64,000 bases of DNA from Rhizobium gallicum bv. gallicum R602sp (lineage in GTDB: Bacteria > Pseudomonadota > Alphaproteobacteria > Rhizobiales > Rhizobiaceae): contig NZ_CP006877.1 of assembly GCF_000816845.1 (NCBI RefSeq), forward strand, positions 2,547,501 through 2,611,500. The letters are read 5' to 3'. The notes under the pieces are model-generated. The model did not search any database. It saw nothing but the letters and a program-made list of their open reading frames with translations, and was not told where the DNA came from. Numbering within the stretch: the stretch's first letter is position 1; each line of letters begins with the position of its first letter. A program made the translations under genes and the position numbers. Positions 35,498-45,591 of the stretch are shown piece after piece.

Positions 35498-36685
35498 TCA
35501 AATGACGCCTAGTTCCCTGCCCGCTTCCGCGAAGGCCGCAACCACGCGCTCGACATCTGCGCTGGAATGCGCCGCCGACATCTGCGTGCGGATGCGCGCC
35601 TGGCCCTTGGGCACGACCGGGAACGAAAAGCCGATCACGTAAATACCCTTCTTCAGCATCAGCGCCGCCATGTCCTGTGCGAGCTTGGCATCGCCGAGCA
35701 TCACGGGAATGATCGGATGCCCCTCGCCCGCCAGCGTGAAGCCGAGCTTGGTCATCTCCGTGCGGAAGAGCGCAGCATTCGCTGAAAGTTTTTCGCGCAA
35801 CGCGTTGCCGTTCTCGATCAGATCAAAGACCTTGAGCGAGGCGGCGGCAATGACCGGCGCAAGCGTATTGGAAAAGAGATAGGGCCGCGAGCGCTGCCGC
35901 AGCCAGTCGACGATCTCGGCCTTTGCCGAAGTATAACCTCCCGAAGCACCGCCGAGTGCCTTTCCGAGCGTTCCGGTGGTGATATCGACACGGCCTTCGA
36001 CGCCGCAATATTCCGGCGAACCACGGCCATGCCTGCCGACGAAGCCGACGGCATGGCTATCGTCCACCATGACCATGGCGCCGTATTTCTCCGCGAGATC
36101 GCAGACACCTTGCAGGTTGGCGATGATCCCGTCCATCGAGAACACACCATCGGTCGCGATCATCTTGAAGCGGCTGCCTTCGGCCTTCTTCAACTCTTCT
36201 TCCAGCGCCGTCATGTCGTTGTTGGCATAGCGGAAACGCTTGGCTTTGGAGAGCCGCACGCCGTCGATGATCGAGGCATGGTTCAGCGCATCGGAGATGA
36301 TCGCATCCTCCTCGCCAAGCAGCGTCTCGAACAAACCGCCATTGGCATCGAAACAGGAGGAATAAAGGAGCGTGTCCTCCATGCCGAGGAACGACGAAAT
36401 GCGGGATTCGAGTTGCTTGTGCTCCTCTTGCGTGCCGCAGATGAAGCGGACGGAGGCCATGCCGTATCCATAACGGTCGAGTGCCTTTTTGCCCGCCTCG
36501 GCCAGCTCGTCGTTATCCGCAAGGCCAAGATAGTTGTTGGCGCAGAAGTTCAGCACGCGCTCGCCGGAGGCTATGGCGATTTCGCCGGCTTGCTTCGAGG
36601 TAATGACGCGCTCGGACTTGTAAAGGCCGGCATCCTTGAGCGCGGAGAGTTCGCCGCGCAGATGGGAGATGAATTGCGAGGTCAT
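35498..36685 (-). CDS. kbl: Glycine C-acetyltransferase (2-amino-3-ketobutyrate CoA ligase)
   Basis: The 395-residue PLP enzyme cleaves 2-amino-3-ketobutyrate with CoA to glycine and acetyl-CoA, the step after Tdh. It has the fold-type I features [51 protein letters not shown], and the PLP Lys in [16 protein letters not shown]. The start at 36685 begins [13 protein letters not shown], as in other Kbl proteins. It lies upstream of tdh on the same strand. Confidence 0.95.
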   Translation of the reverse strand: MTSQFISHLRGELSALKDAGLYKSERVITSKQAGEIAIASGERVLNFCANNYLGLADNDELAEAGKKALDRYGYGMASVRFICGTQEEHKQLESRISSFLGMEDTLLYSSCFDANGGLFETLLGEEDAIISDALNHASIIDGVRLSKAKRFRYANNDMTALEEELKKAEGSRFKMIATDGVFSMDGIIANLQGVCDLAEKYGAMVMVDDSHAVGFVGRHGRGSPEYCGVEGRVDITTGTLGKALGGASGGYTSAKAEIVDWLRQRSRPYLFSNTLAPVIAAASLKVFDLIENGNALREKLSANAALFRTEMTKLGFTLAGEGHPIIPVMLGDAKLAQDMAALMLKKGIYVIGFSFPVVPKGQARIRTQMSAAHSSADVERVVAAFAEAGRELGVI

Positions 36686-36840
36686 TGACGGTCTTTCTTC
36701 CGATGCTTCCGACTGTCGCCGAGTTAGCATATTGCGGTCGGCTTGTCTTGTTCAGCGCTGAACCGAAACCAGCAGGAAGCAGTCTTCCGCAGCACGATGG
36801 AGCTGGCCGCACAACACCGCCCTTGATTTCGCCGATTGCG
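36686..36840. other. Upstream flank of kbl
   Basis: It holds the kbl promoter on the minus strand. No clear coding on either strand. On the plus strand the frame that becomes the SDR remnant is open here but does not read like an SDR. Confidence 0.3.
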
Positions 36841-36924
36841 ACCTCGCTCGGAATTGCCTCCTTCATCAACGGCCATGTCCTGCCCGTCGACTGCGGCATG
36901 ACCGTCAGGATCCCTTGCGGCTAG
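36841..36924 (+). pseudogene. C-terminal scrap of a short-chain dehydrogenase
   Basis: About 26 codons read GIASFINGHVLPVDCGMTVR and a stop, the typical C-terminus of SDR enzymes (usually ASFVTG-VLPVDGG). The rest of the enzyme is missing, so this is a relic. Confidence 0.6.
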
Positions 36925-37377
36925 CTTCACCGGTGGATGAACTGCAAGATGCCGATCTTGATCCCAGAGCTCGGCTTCCATTTCGACGTCAAAAAGTCCG
37001 AAACGCTTCTGAATGGGAGGGATGGCCTCCTGCGTGTTGGCGCGTTCAAATTCCATTAAGAAATATTCGACAGGCTCCGGCAATCACGCGGAAAACCTCG
37101 GTCTCCCGCCTATGCATGTGCGGCCCCGGTCCTGTTCCGGGCGCCCGAAAATGTCTCCCACATGCCGAGCACGCCACCGGTCTTCTGCCGTCGCATGAAT
37201 AAAAACCTGCCCGTCATGCAGATGTCCAGCAATACGCTCACACCCGGCAACGAAACCACCGCTCTGTTGAAAATTGTCATTGAAGCTCCCCTCGGACGTT
37301 AGGGGAAACAAGAGGTCCGACACGCAGAACATCACTCGATTGCATTAGACAGCCCTCTGCAACCGCCTCTTTCCGGT
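36925..37377. other. No gene recognised between the SDR scrap and recQ
   Basis: Two minus-strand frames (37335-37084 and 37083-36931) are open end to end in different frames and together look mildly protein-like (VEYFLMEFERANTQEAIPPI), which could mean one frameshifted gene of about 130 codons. I cannot place it in a family and there is no good ribosome binding site. Confidence 0.3.
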
Positions 37378-39240
37378 CTAGTCGTCGTTTGCCAGAATGA
37401 CGTCCAGAAACGCATCGCCATAGTGTTCAAGCTTCGATTGCCCTACGCCGGAGATGTTTAAGAGCTCCTTCAGGCTCCTTGGCCGCTCGGTGGCGAAGGC
37501 GATCAGCGTCGTGTCGGGAAAGACGACATAGGGCGGCACGCCGAGGGATTTCGCGATCGAGGTGCGTTCGGCCCGAAGCGCTTCGAAGAGAATGCCGTCG
37601 GCGCCGGAAAGGCCGGAGCGGCGCTCGCTACGTTCGGCTTTCTTGGTGCGGCGTTCCGAGGCCGGGCGATCCTTGCGGAAGAAGACCTGGCGTTCATGCT
37701 TGAAGACGGCACGGGCATCCGGCTCCAGCTTCATCGCGCCATAGGCCTCATGATCGATACGGATCAGACCCATGGCAAGAAGTTGGCGGAAGACGGATTG
37801 CCAGATGCGGGCCGGGATATCCTTGCCGGCGCCGAAGACCGGCATGTCCACATGGCCGAAGCGCTCGGTCTTTTCGTTGGTATTGCCGAGGAGCACATCG
37901 ATCACATGGCCGGTGCCAAAGCGCTCGCCGGTGCGATAGACGGCGGCAAGCGCCTTGATCGCCGCTTCCGTCCCATCCCAGGTTTCGACAGGCTTCAGGC
38001 AGGTATCGCAGTTGCCGCACTTGCCGGCATGCGCTTCGCCGAAATGCCCAAGGATCGCCTGGCGGCGGCAGGAAGCGGTTTCGCAGATGGCGAGCAGCGC
38101 GTTGAGCTTGCCGCGTTCGATGCGTTTGATCTCGTCGGCCGCATTGCCCTCGTCGATCATGCGGCGGCGCTGGATGGCGTCGGACATGCCATAGGCCATC
38201 CAGACCTCCGACGGCAGGCCGTCGCGCCCAGCGCGGCCGGTTTCCTGGTAATAGGCCTCGATGGAGCCCGGTAGGTCGAGATGGGCGACATAACGCACAT
38301 TCGGCTTGTCGATGCCCATGCCGAAGGCGACTGTGGCGACGAGGCAAAGTTCTTCCTCCTTCAGGAACGCATCCTGATTGGCATCGCGCAGCGACCGGTC
38401 CATGCCGGCATGATAGGGAAGCGCGCGGATGCCCTGCGTGTTCAGCCAATCTGCTGTGTCTTCGACCTTGGCGCGCGACAGGCAGTAGATGATGCCGCTA
38501 TTGCCCTTGTGCCTCGAGAGGAACCGCAGGAGCTGCTGTCGCGGCTGATTGCGCTCGACGATTTCGTAGGAAATGTTCGGCCGGTCGAAGCTGGTGGTGA
38601 AAACCTTGGCGTTGTTCAGCGCCAGCCGTTCGATGATGTCGTCGCGGGTGTGTGGATCGGCAGTCGCGGTCAATGCAATGCGCGGCACGCCCGGATAGTG
38701 TTCCGCAAGCCTACCGAGTTCGCGATATTCCGGGCGGAAGTCATGCCCCCATTGCGAGACGCAGTGCGCTTCGTCGATCGCAAAGAGCGCGATCTTCGCA
38801 CTGCCGATCGTCTCTCTGAAGCCGTCCATGAGGATCCGCTCCGGCGTGACATAAAGAAGATCGAGCTGACCCGCCGACAGTGCCCGGCGGACATCGACGA
38901 ATTCCTCGCGGGTGAGCGACGAGTTGATCGCTGCAGCGCGGATGCCGAGCTGCTTCATCGCCTCCACCTGATCGCGCATCAGGGCAATCAGCGGCGAAAC
39001 GACGATGCCGACGCCGTCGCGGCAGAGCGCCGGGATCTGGAAGCAGAGCGATTTGCCTGCGCCCGTCGGAAAGAGCACCACTGCATCGCCGCCTGCCACG
39101 AGCTGATCGATCACTTGCTGTTGCTTGCCGCGAAACGCGGGATAGCCGTAGACCCGCTTCAGGATAACGAGCGGGTCCTGGCGGTTGCCGAAGAGCGCAC
39201 CTGCGGCCGAAAACGCCATGTCGCCGCCGTCCATCTCCAT
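37378..39240 (-). CDS. recQ: ATP-dependent DNA helicase RecQ
   Basis: A 620-residue RecQ. Walker A is [17 protein letters not shown], motif II is [20 protein letters not shown], and motif VI is [19 protein letters not shown]. The zinc-binding RQC part has [19 protein letters not shown] and CGNCDTCL, and a C-terminal HRDC domain (about 540-620) includes [20 protein letters not shown]. It unwinds DNA in recombination and replication repair. The ATG shares one base with the dnaG stop (TGATG), so it is coupled to dnaG. Confidence 0.95.
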   Translation of the reverse strand: MEMDGGDMAFSAAGALFGNRQDPLVILKRVYGYPAFRGKQQQVIDQLVAGGDAVVLFPTGAGKSLCFQIPALCRDGVGIVVSPLIALMRDQVEAMKQLGIRAAAINSSLTREEFVDVRRALSAGQLDLLYVTPERILMDGFRETIGSAKIALFAIDEAHCVSQWGHDFRPEYRELGRLAEHYPGVPRIALTATADPHTRDDIIERLALNNAKVFTTSFDRPNISYEIVERNQPRQQLLRFLSRHKGNSGIIYCLSRAKVEDTADWLNTQGIRALPYHAGMDRSLRDANQDAFLKEEELCLVATVAFGMGIDKPNVRYVAHLDLPGSIEAYYQETGRAGRDGLPSEVWMAYGMSDAIQRRRMIDEGNAADEIKRIERGKLNALLAICETASCRRQAILGHFGEAHAGKCGNCDTCLKPVETWDGTEAAIKALAAVYRTGERFGTGHVIDVLLGNTNEKTERFGHVDMPVFGAGKDIPARIWQSVFRQLLAMGLIRIDHEAYGAMKLEPDARAVFKHERQVFFRKDRPASERRTKKAERSERRSGLSGADGILFEALRAERTSIAKSLGVPPYVVFPDTTLIAFATERPRSLKELLNISGVGQSKLEHYGDAFLDVILANDD

Positions 39241-41219
39241 CAATGGCTTGCCGCGCCCTTCACACGGCCGGAAAGCACGCCGAAACCATCGATGATGGCT
39301 TCCTGGTTTTCCAGCCGGAGGCCCTCGAAATGAACTTCCTGCAGGGCGCGCATCAACTGGTCGATGACATCGCCGTCTCCGGCCTCTGTTGCCTCTGCGA
39401 TCTCGCGTTCGAGCTCGATCTTCTGCCAGCGCAGCGCCTTTGCGCGCTGGTGGAAGGCAAGCGCCTGGCGGTAGCCCTCGCGGGCATCCTCCATGGCCGC
39501 CTCCTCCGTCGCGATCCAGAGGCGCGCGTTGCGGATCTGCTGCTCCAACCCCTTGAGGAGCGCGCCGAAACCCTGCTCCTCCAGCCGCTCGATCAGGTAT
39601 TCGCGCGTCAGATGCGGCCCGGCGACGGCCGCCGCAGCACCGAGCACACCTGACCATAGCCGCTGAAGCTCGCGGTTGTCGTAATCGATCGAGGCTATTT
39701 CGTCATACTCGTCCTGCATCAGGGCGGGATGATTGACGATGGTGAGCGCCAGCACGCTTTCGCGCAACGCCGGAATTTCCTGATGCCCGCGCACGAGACC
39801 CGAACGCGCAAGGCGCTCGGAAACGCCGCCGCCGGAGATGCGCGCGCCGCGCGCCTCCTGCCCGCCGCGCCCGCCGGGCCGGCCGCCGCGATCGAAGCTA
39901 CGGCGTTCGCCACGGTTTTGGAATTGCGGCTGAAAGAATGCGTTGAGCCGATCCCTGATGTCCTGCTGATAGTGGCGGCGGACATTTTCGTCGACGATGA
40001 CGGCGACCATCTGCTTCAACCGAGCTTCGAGTTCGGCGCGCGCCTCCGGTGTATCGAAATTGCCCGCGTTGATCTCGCGGCTCCAGAGCATCTCGGCGAG
40101 TGGCTTTGCCTGGCTCATCACCTTGTCGAAAGGCGCACGGCCATCATGGCGCACGAGGTCGTCTGGGTCCTTGCCATCTGGCAGCAGCGCAAAACGCACG
40201 GTTCGGCCGGGCTTCAGATGCGGCAGCGCCAAATCTGCCGCACGGTTTGCGGCGCGGATACCGGCGCCATCGCCATCGAAGCAGAGCACCGGCTGCGGTG
40301 TCATTTTCCAAAGCAGTTCAAGCTGGTTCTCGGTAAGCGCCGTACCGAGCGGCGCAACTGCATTCTCGACGCCGGCCTGATGCAACGCGATGACGTCCAT
40401 ATAACCTTCGACGGCGATGATCGTGCCGGCGCCGTCTGCGCCTTGGATCGCTCGCCGGGCGCGCGCGAAATTGTAGAGCACATTGCCTTTGTGGAAGAGT
40501 TCGGTCTCGTTGGAATTGAGATATTTTGCTGGCGCATCCGGCGACATGGCGCGGCCGCCGAAAGCGATCACCTTCTCCCGCGACGAGAGGATGGGAAACA
40601 TGATGCGGTCGCGGAAGCGATCGTAGCTGACGGGCACGTCGGGACCATGGACCACAAGACCACAGGCTTCGATCTGCTCCTTTGCAACGCCCTTGCCCGC
40701 CAGAAACTCCTTGAGCGCATTGCGGCTGTCCGGCGCAAAACCGAGGCGGAAGGTGTCGATTGTCCGGCCCGTCAGTCCGCGGTCGCGCAGGTATGCCCGC
40801 CCCCGCGCGCCGTTCGCCGTTTGCAGTTGGTCTTGGAAGAACTGCGTCGCCAGTTCCATGACGTCCTGAAGCGAGCCACGCTCCTTCTCGCGCTTTTCCA
40901 TGACAGGATCGGCGATCGGCATGGCGACACCCGCCATATCGGCGATCTGTTGAACGGCTTCGGGGAAGCTCATGCCCTCAAGCTCGGTCAGGAAGCGGAA
41001 ATGGTCGCCGGTGACGCCGCAGCCGAAGCAGTGATAGCGGCCCTTGCGGTCCTCGCAGTGAAAGCTCGGCGACTTCTCGCCGTGGAACGGGCAGCAGGCC
41101 CAGTAATCGCCGCGCGAAACATTGGTCTTGCGCTTGTCCCAGCTCACGCGACGGCCGACCACATCCGAAATCTGGACGCGGTCGCGTATCTCATCGAGAA
41201 AGGAATTGGAAAAGCGCAT
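39240..41219 (-). CDS. dnaG: DNA primase
   Basis: A 659-residue primase that makes RNA primers for the replisome. The CHC2 zinc domain ([20 protein letters not shown], then [12 protein letters not shown]) lies at about 40-70, the RNA-polymerase core follows, with TOPRIM ([13 protein letters not shown] and [14 protein letters not shown]) at about 265-330, and a C-terminal helicase-interaction domain. The linker has a Gly/Arg-rich run (about 420-445), as in other rhizobia. AGAGG six bases before the ATG at 41219 decides the start. Its stop overlaps recQ. Confidence 0.97.
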   Translation of the reverse strand: MRFSNSFLDEIRDRVQISDVVGRRVSWDKRKTNVSRGDYWACCPFHGEKSPSFHCEDRKGRYHCFGCGVTGDHFRFLTELEGMSFPEAVQQIADMAGVAMPIADPVMEKREKERGSLQDVMELATQFFQDQLQTANGARGRAYLRDRGLTGRTIDTFRLGFAPDSRNALKEFLAGKGVAKEQIEACGLVVHGPDVPVSYDRFRDRIMFPILSSREKVIAFGGRAMSPDAPAKYLNSNETELFHKGNVLYNFARARRAIQGADGAGTIIAVEGYMDVIALHQAGVENAVAPLGTALTENQLELLWKMTPQPVLCFDGDGAGIRAANRAADLALPHLKPGRTVRFALLPDGKDPDDLVRHDGRAPFDKVMSQAKPLAEMLWSREINAGNFDTPEARAELEARLKQMVAVIVDENVRRHYQQDIRDRLNAFFQPQFQNRGERRSFDRGGRPGGRGGQEARGARISGGGVSERLARSGLVRGHQEIPALRESVLALTIVNHPALMQDEYDEIASIDYDNRELQRLWSGVLGAAAAVAGPHLTREYLIERLEEQGFGALLKGLEQQIRNARLWIATEEAAMEDAREGYRQALAFHQRAKALRWQKIELEREIAEATEAGDGDVIDQLMRALQEVHFEGLRLENQEAIIDGFGVLSGRVKGAASH

Positions 41220-42180
41220 ATGAACCTCTTGGCGAACCATCATATACGCAGGTTTGGCGGAACCTGCCATGAACTTCGGCGGAAAGACGCGCTATTCACA
41301 GGCTTGGCGCCCTTAAGTTTGTATTGACCACGACGCATGCGTGCCCAGAAGCAATTGAAATTCTAGGTGCCACATTGAGCTTGTTCACAAGCAGTTCCCG
41401 TCCTTCGAATGGGACGAAAACAAGCAGCAAGCAGATATCCCTGAAACCTCGAATCGACTTTCCAAAAGCAGCGGCCGCATAGAACGAACCGCATCTGAAA
41501 TTCCGATCGACATGGAGGAGTTCGCACATGGGCAATCTCTCTGGTTCGCTCATGGTAATCGCGATCGTCGATACGCTGCGCGCTCAATCCTGCCGGATTG
41601 TCTCGTGCGGCACGCCAGCACGAGCAAAGAGCGTATCGTCAGATGTTCGGCTGAAGAGATCAAAAAATATCGCGCGCGGCGAAGACCGGACCGACCACAC
41701 CCGTGTCGCCGCCCTCCTGCCACTACGTCCAACAGCAGAAGGCTTTGAAAGATCGACTCCGAAAAATAACAAAAAGACAATCAAAAAAGCGTGACAGTTT
41801 GCAGCCGAGGGGTGCGACAACTGCGCACGCCGACCGCCGGTCCGCAATCCGAACAGACCAAACAGGCTCGCGGCAAGACACGCCGCCCGACGAATCAAAT
41901 CATTGATTATCAATCGATTAGCGCGCGTGGAAGAAAGTGGTGGGATAAGCTCGGCGTTGACCGTGCGCACCGTTCATTTGCATTTAACAAGCTCACGATC
42001 GAATTATTATATTTTTGTAATTTGAATCCTCTGCTGCATCGCAATACGCTCCTTCCCAACAAAGCGATCCCCGAGCGAGGCTCCATCCCTACCCCCGGCG
42101 CCGCCTCGCAAGGGTGCCTTTGCAAATACGCCGCTGGTTTGGGTTTCGGCCTGCGTCGCCAGCGACAAGCAAAGAGCAAG
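41220..42180. other. Long gene-poor stretch upstream of dnaG
   Basis: This nearly 1-kb stretch holds the dnaG promoter on the left, an antitoxin relic at 41617-41720, and an AT-rich part around 41880-42030. Short open frames occur on both strands but do not read like proteins. The right end leads into a strong terminator at 42181 with no gene before it. I see no tRNA. Confidence 0.4.
41617..41720 (+). pseudogene. Relic of a BrnA-type antitoxin N-terminus
   Basis: The plus strand reads RIVRCSAEEIKKYRAR and, after a one-base frame change, GEDRTDHTRVAAL. BrnA-type antitoxins typically begin IVRYTAEEIKAMRARGEDRT, then DWARVDAL. The rest is lost and no toxin gene is near. The match is short, so this is a moderate call. 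Confidence 0.45.
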
Positions 42181-42221
42181 AAGGCAGGAGCGCCCCCAGC
42201 TCCTGCCTTCTTTACTTTTGC
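42181..42221 (+). terminator. Strong terminator without an obvious gene
   Basis: AAGGCAGGAGC and GCTCCTGCCTT make a perfect 11-bp stem (42181-42191 and 42199-42209) with a 7-base loop, followed by CTTTACTTTTG. It reads in the plus direction, but no plus-strand gene is recognised in the preceding 900 bases. An unannotated RNA may end here. Confidence 0.75.
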
Positions 42222-42338
42222 GCTTTAACCTTGTCGGTTAACTGACCCTCGGAATTTCGCAGCATCCTTGTGCAAAGTAACATTGACAGGCGCGTCCTTC
42301 GTAACAGATGGAATACGTGTGCCCGCCTGGAATGTTCG

Positions 42339-43205
42339 ATGTCTATTACCGCAGAAAAACTTGCAGCCGATGATCGTTTTTTTGAAGCGGTATTACTCTG
42401 CGCCAATGAGATGCTTGCGATCTATCGCGAAAGCCCGCGCATTGCCTCGATCTTTGCCGCACAGCAGCGCTGGCTGATGGCGCATGCCGGATTTGCGCTG
42501 CACTACGGCTATCCTGACGGCATAAACCAAGGGCTTTACTCCGGCCGCTTTGTCGAATTCGTCGTCGCCAACAAGATCGCCAGCCGCAATACCGCTGCCG
42601 CTTTCATGCAGGAAATGCTTGCCTATCGCTTCCTGAGACCGGCAAGCGGCCAGAGCGATCGCCGCACGCGGCTGCTTGAGCCGACAGAAACGGCCGAACA
42701 GCATTTCCTGAAGTGGCTGCTCGCCCATCTGTTCATCCTCGACGGACTCGATGGTGGGAAACGCTTCGAGCGCGCAAGCGCGGATCTTTCAACCATCGGC
42801 AAAATTCAACCACTGATCGCCAGGGCAATCATCGAAACCGATGCCGTGCGCGACCCCGGCAAGACCTTCAATCTCTTCAACTGGGCAAATTCGGGCGGGC
42901 TGGTCATGGATTATCTGATGTCGCGCCTGCCGGGCTTCGACCGGTCGAAGGAGCGCATCGCTCTTGGTCCCGTATCGCTCGGCGAAATCCGTGCGCAATT
43001 CATGATTTCGAATACGCACCTGAAGCGCCTGCTTTCACAGGCCGCCGAAATGGGAAGCATCGGCTGGGAGGAGCCACCGCGCAAGGGCGATCTCTGGCTC
43101 TCGCGCGGCTTCATTCTCGAATACTGGAATTATCAGGCCGCGAAATTCGCGGTCGTCGATGCTGCCGCCGAGAAAGTGCTCGGCCCGGCTGATAGGCCTA
43201 TTTAA
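42339..43205 (+). CDS. Conserved-looking hypothetical protein with a C-terminal HTH-like region
   Basis: A 288-residue soluble protein I cannot name. The N-terminal two thirds are helical (FFEAVLLCANEMLAIYRESP, RFVEFVVANKIASRNTAAAF). Residues about 230-260 (GEIRAQFMISNTHLKRLLSQ AAEMGS) read like a helix-turn-helix of the winged type, followed by a strand-like WEEPPRKGDLWLSRGFI. It may be a transcription factor; this is inference only. The first ATG that gives a natural N-terminus is 42339. Its stop overlaps the convergent YqeY gene by 8 bases. Confidence 0.65.
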   Translation: MSITAEKLAADDRFFEAVLLCANEMLAIYRESPRIASIFAAQQRWLMAHAGFALHYGYPDGINQGLYSGRFVEFVVANKIASRNTAAAFMQEMLAYRFLRPASGQSDRRTRLLEPTETAEQHFLKWLLAHLFILDGLDGGKRFERASADLSTIGKIQPLIARAIIETDAVRDPGKTFNLFNWANSGGLVMDYLMSRLPGFDRSKERIALGPVSLGEIRAQFMISNTHLKRLLSQAAEMGSIGWEEPPRKGDLWLSRGFILEYWNYQAAKFAVVDAAAEKVLGPADRPI

Positions 43206-43650
43206 GCAGTTCCTTGACCGTGCCGGACGCCTTGGCGAAGTCCATTTGGCCGGCATAGTGTTCCTTGAGCGCCGCCATGACCTTCCCCATGTCCTTCGGC
43301 CCCTCGGCGCCGGTCTCCTTGATGATGGCTGCGATATTCGCCCGCACTTCGGAGTCCGAAAGTTGCTTCGGCAGGAAGTCCTGGATCACAGTGATCTCGG
43401 CACGCTCTTTGGCAGCGAGTTCCGGACGGGCGTTTTCTTCGTAGATCTTAGCCGATTCGTCGCGTTGCTTCACCATCTTGGCGAGGATCTGCAGAATCTC
43501 GTCATCCGGAGCCTCGCCTTTGCCTGTGCCGCGATTGGCGATATCGCGGTCCTTGATCGCCGCCTGGATCAGGCGGACGGTCGAGAGCCGTTCGGCATTC
43601 TTGGATTTCATCGCGTCCTTGAGCGCGGTGGCGACCTGATCGCGCAGCAT
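43198..43650 (-). CDS. GatB/YqeY family protein
   Basis: The 150 residues form a complete YqeY protein (LRDQVATALKDAMKSKNAER, VRLIQAAIKDRDIANRG, VIQDFLPKQLSDSEV, MGKVMAALKEHYAGQMDFAK). The C-terminal half equals the tRNA-binding tail domain of GatB. Its function is not settled. The ATG at 43650 has GGAG about eight bases upstream. It is divergent from carA, as in many alphaproteobacteria. Confidence 0.92.
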   Translation of the reverse strand: MLRDQVATALKDAMKSKNAERLSTVRLIQAAIKDRDIANRGTGKGEAPDDEILQILAKMVKQRDESAKIYEENARPELAAKERAEITVIQDFLPKQLSDSEVRANIAAIIKETGAEGPKDMGKVMAALKEHYAGQMDFAKASGTVKELLK

Positions 43651-43873
43651 TATCTTCACTCCTGTTGAATGCGCTTCATAAACCAGCCCGATGGCAGGGA
43701 TCAAATAAATTGCGAGATTTGCGCGAGAAAGCGAAGGAAAAGGCGGCCGATCCACGCTAGAAAGATTGACGCCGGGGCACAGCGCGGCTATCTACCGCCA
43801 CCTGCACCAAAATTCGTGATCAGGCCTGAGATGCGCTGCGACAAGCTGCGCCCATACCCTTGCGAACACAAAT

Positions 43874-43908
43874 GGCAGTCTGACGGCCCCAAGACGTCAG
43901 GACCTGCC
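43874..43908 (+). promoter_or_regulatory. Stem-loop in the carA leader
   Basis: GGCAG, one unpaired T, CTGACG, a 9-base loop, CGTCAG, three unpaired bases, then CTGCC form an 11-bp interrupted stem ending about ten bases before the carA ATG. It could hide the ribosome binding site or respond to a pyrimidine or arginine signal. It has no T-run, so it is not a terminator. Confidence 0.45.
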
Positions 43909-43917
43909 GGAAACGGG

Positions 43918-45129
43918 ATGAAGATGACCGCGACAGCACCCTGGACAACCGAAAAGCCGACCGCCCTGCTCGTTCTTGCAGATGGAACCGTGATCGAAGG
44001 CAAGGGGATCGGCGCTACCGGCAAGGTCCAGGCCGAAGTGGTCTTCAACACGGCGCTGACCGGCTACGAGGAAATTCTGACAGACCCCTCCTATCTCGGC
44101 CAGATCGTCACCTTCACCTTCCCGCATATCGGCAATATCGGCACAAATGACGAAGATATCGAAGACCTGACGCCGGCAGCGCGTCACGGCGCGGTCGGCG
44201 TCATCTTCAAGGCCGACATCACCGAGCCCTCCAACTACCGAGCCGCAAAGCATCTCGATGCCTGGCTGAAGTCCCGCGGCGTCATCGGCCTCTGCGGCAT
44301 CGACACCCGCGCGCTCACCGCCTGGATCCGCGAGAACGGCGCACCGAATGCGGTGATTGCTCATGACCCGAACGGCGTCTTCGACCTTGAAACCTTAAAG
44401 GCGGAAGCCAAGGCCTGGAGCGGCCTCGAGGGCCTCGATCTCGCCAAGATCGCCTCCTCCGGCCAGTCGTCGCAATGGGCGCAGACGCCTTGGATCTGGA
44501 ACGAAGGCTACGCGGAACTCGGCGCCGACAAGGCGAAATACCATGTCGTCTGCCTCGATTACGGCGTGAAGCGCAACATCCTGCGCCTCTTTGCAGGCCT
44601 CGATTGCAAGGTCACGGTCGTTCCGGCAACGACGAGCGCCGAGGACGTGCTTGCCATGCAGCCGGACGGTATCTTCCTGTCGAACGGCCCGGGCGATCCG
44701 GCGGCAACCGGCGAATATGCCGTGCCGGTGATCCGGAAGCTGATCAAGACGGACATCCCGGTCTTCGGCATCTGCCTTGGCCACCAGATGCTAGGCCTTG
44801 CGCTCGGCGCAAAGACCGAAAAGATGCATCAGGGCCATCATGGGGCCAACCATCCAGTGAAAGACCATACGACCGGCAAGGTCGAGATCGTATCGATGAA
44901 CCACGGCTTTGCGGTCGACACGAATTCACTACCGGAAGGCGTTGAGGAGACTCACGTTTCGCTCTTCGACGGCACCAATTGCGGCCTGCGCGTCGCCGGC
45001 AAGCAGATCTTCTCCGTCCAGCACCATCCGGAAGCCTCTCCCGGCCCGCAGGACAGCCATTACCTCTTCCGCCGCTTCATCAACATGGTGCGCGGGAAGA
45101 AAGGCGAAGCAGCGCTCGCCGAGCGTTAA
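43918..45129 (+). CDS. carA: Carbamoyl-phosphate synthase small subunit
   Basis: The 403-residue glutaminase subunit supplies ammonia to CarB for carbamoyl phosphate used in arginine and pyrimidine synthesis. The N-terminal domain is about 1-200 (VVFNTALTGYEEILTDPSYL). The class I amidotransferase domain has the nucleophile Cys in GICLGHQML (about 286) and the His and Glu in HHPEASPGP (about 369-372). ATG at 43918 or 43924 are both possible. carB lies about 8 kb downstream on the same strand, not adjacent, as in many rhizobia. A terminator follows. Confidence 0.97.
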   Translation: MKMTATAPWTTEKPTALLVLADGTVIEGKGIGATGKVQAEVVFNTALTGYEEILTDPSYLGQIVTFTFPHIGNIGTNDEDIEDLTPAARHGAVGVIFKADITEPSNYRAAKHLDAWLKSRGVIGLCGIDTRALTAWIRENGAPNAVIAHDPNGVFDLETLKAEAKAWSGLEGLDLAKIASSGQSSQWAQTPWIWNEGYAELGADKAKYHVVCLDYGVKRNILRLFAGLDCKVTVVPATTSAEDVLAMQPDGIFLSNGPGDPAATGEYAVPVIRKLIKTDIPVFGICLGHQMLGLALGAKTEKMHQGHHGANHPVKDHTTGKVEIVSMNHGFAVDTNSLPEGVEETHVSLFDGTNCGLRVAGKQIFSVQHHPEASPGPQDSHYLFRRFINMVRGKKGEAALAER

Positions 45130-45151
45130 GACGCAGTGGCCAGCCGAACGA

Positions 45152-45180
45152 AAGCCCGCCTGCCGCGGGCTTTTTCTTTT
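45152..45180 (+). terminator. Terminator of carA
   Basis: AAAGCCCGC and GCGGGCTTT form a stem with a short loop, followed by TTCTTTT. It starts 22 bases beyond the carA stop. Confidence 0.9.
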
Positions 45181-45254
45181 ACCTGGCGCTTGACCTCAAC
45201 TTAACTTGAGGAATTAGACCGGTTGCCGTGACATCGACAACCAAGGAGATACTG

Positions 45255-45575
45255 ATGAACGGCGCCTTTTATCGCGTGGACAAGTTTGCCGTGCCGGAGG
45301 AGGCACGCGAGGAGTTTCTGATCAATGTGTTGAAGACGCACGAGGTGCTGCAGGCCCAGGAAGGCTTCATCCGGCACACGGTACTCGAGCAGGTTTCGGG
45401 GCCGGGCGAATTCAATTTCGTGACGATTGCCGAATGGGAAAACGCCGAGACCGTCGAACGGGTAAAGGCCGCCGTCCAGGCGGCGCACCGCGCGCGAAAC
45501 TTCGATCCGCAGGCGCTTTTCACGCGGCTCGGCATCCGCGCCGACATCGCCAATTACAAGCCGGTTGCAGCTTGA
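45255..45575 (+). CDS. Antibiotic-biosynthesis-monooxygenase (ABM) domain protein
   Basis: AAGGAG before the ATG at 45255 decides the start. The 106-residue product has the ABM/dimeric ferredoxin-like pattern: FYRVDKFAVPEEAREEFLIN, HEVLQAQEGFIRHTVLEQVS, FNFVTIAEWENAETVERVKA. Such proteins are small dimeric oxygenases or heme- or quinone-binding proteins; the exact reaction is unknown. A carA terminator precedes it, so it has its own promoter. It converges on the MATE exporter gene. Confidence 0.8.
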   Translation: MNGAFYRVDKFAVPEEAREEFLINVLKTHEVLQAQEGFIRHTVLEQVSGPGEFNFVTIAEWENAETVERVKAAVQAAHRARNFDPQALFTRLGIRADIANYKPVAA

Positions 45576-45591
45576 CGATTAAATGGCCGGT

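Noticed and set aside
41910..42179. An 89-codon minus-strand open frame
   Set aside because: No ribosome binding site, Arg/Pro-rich start, and it passes through the AT-rich stretch without protein-like order.
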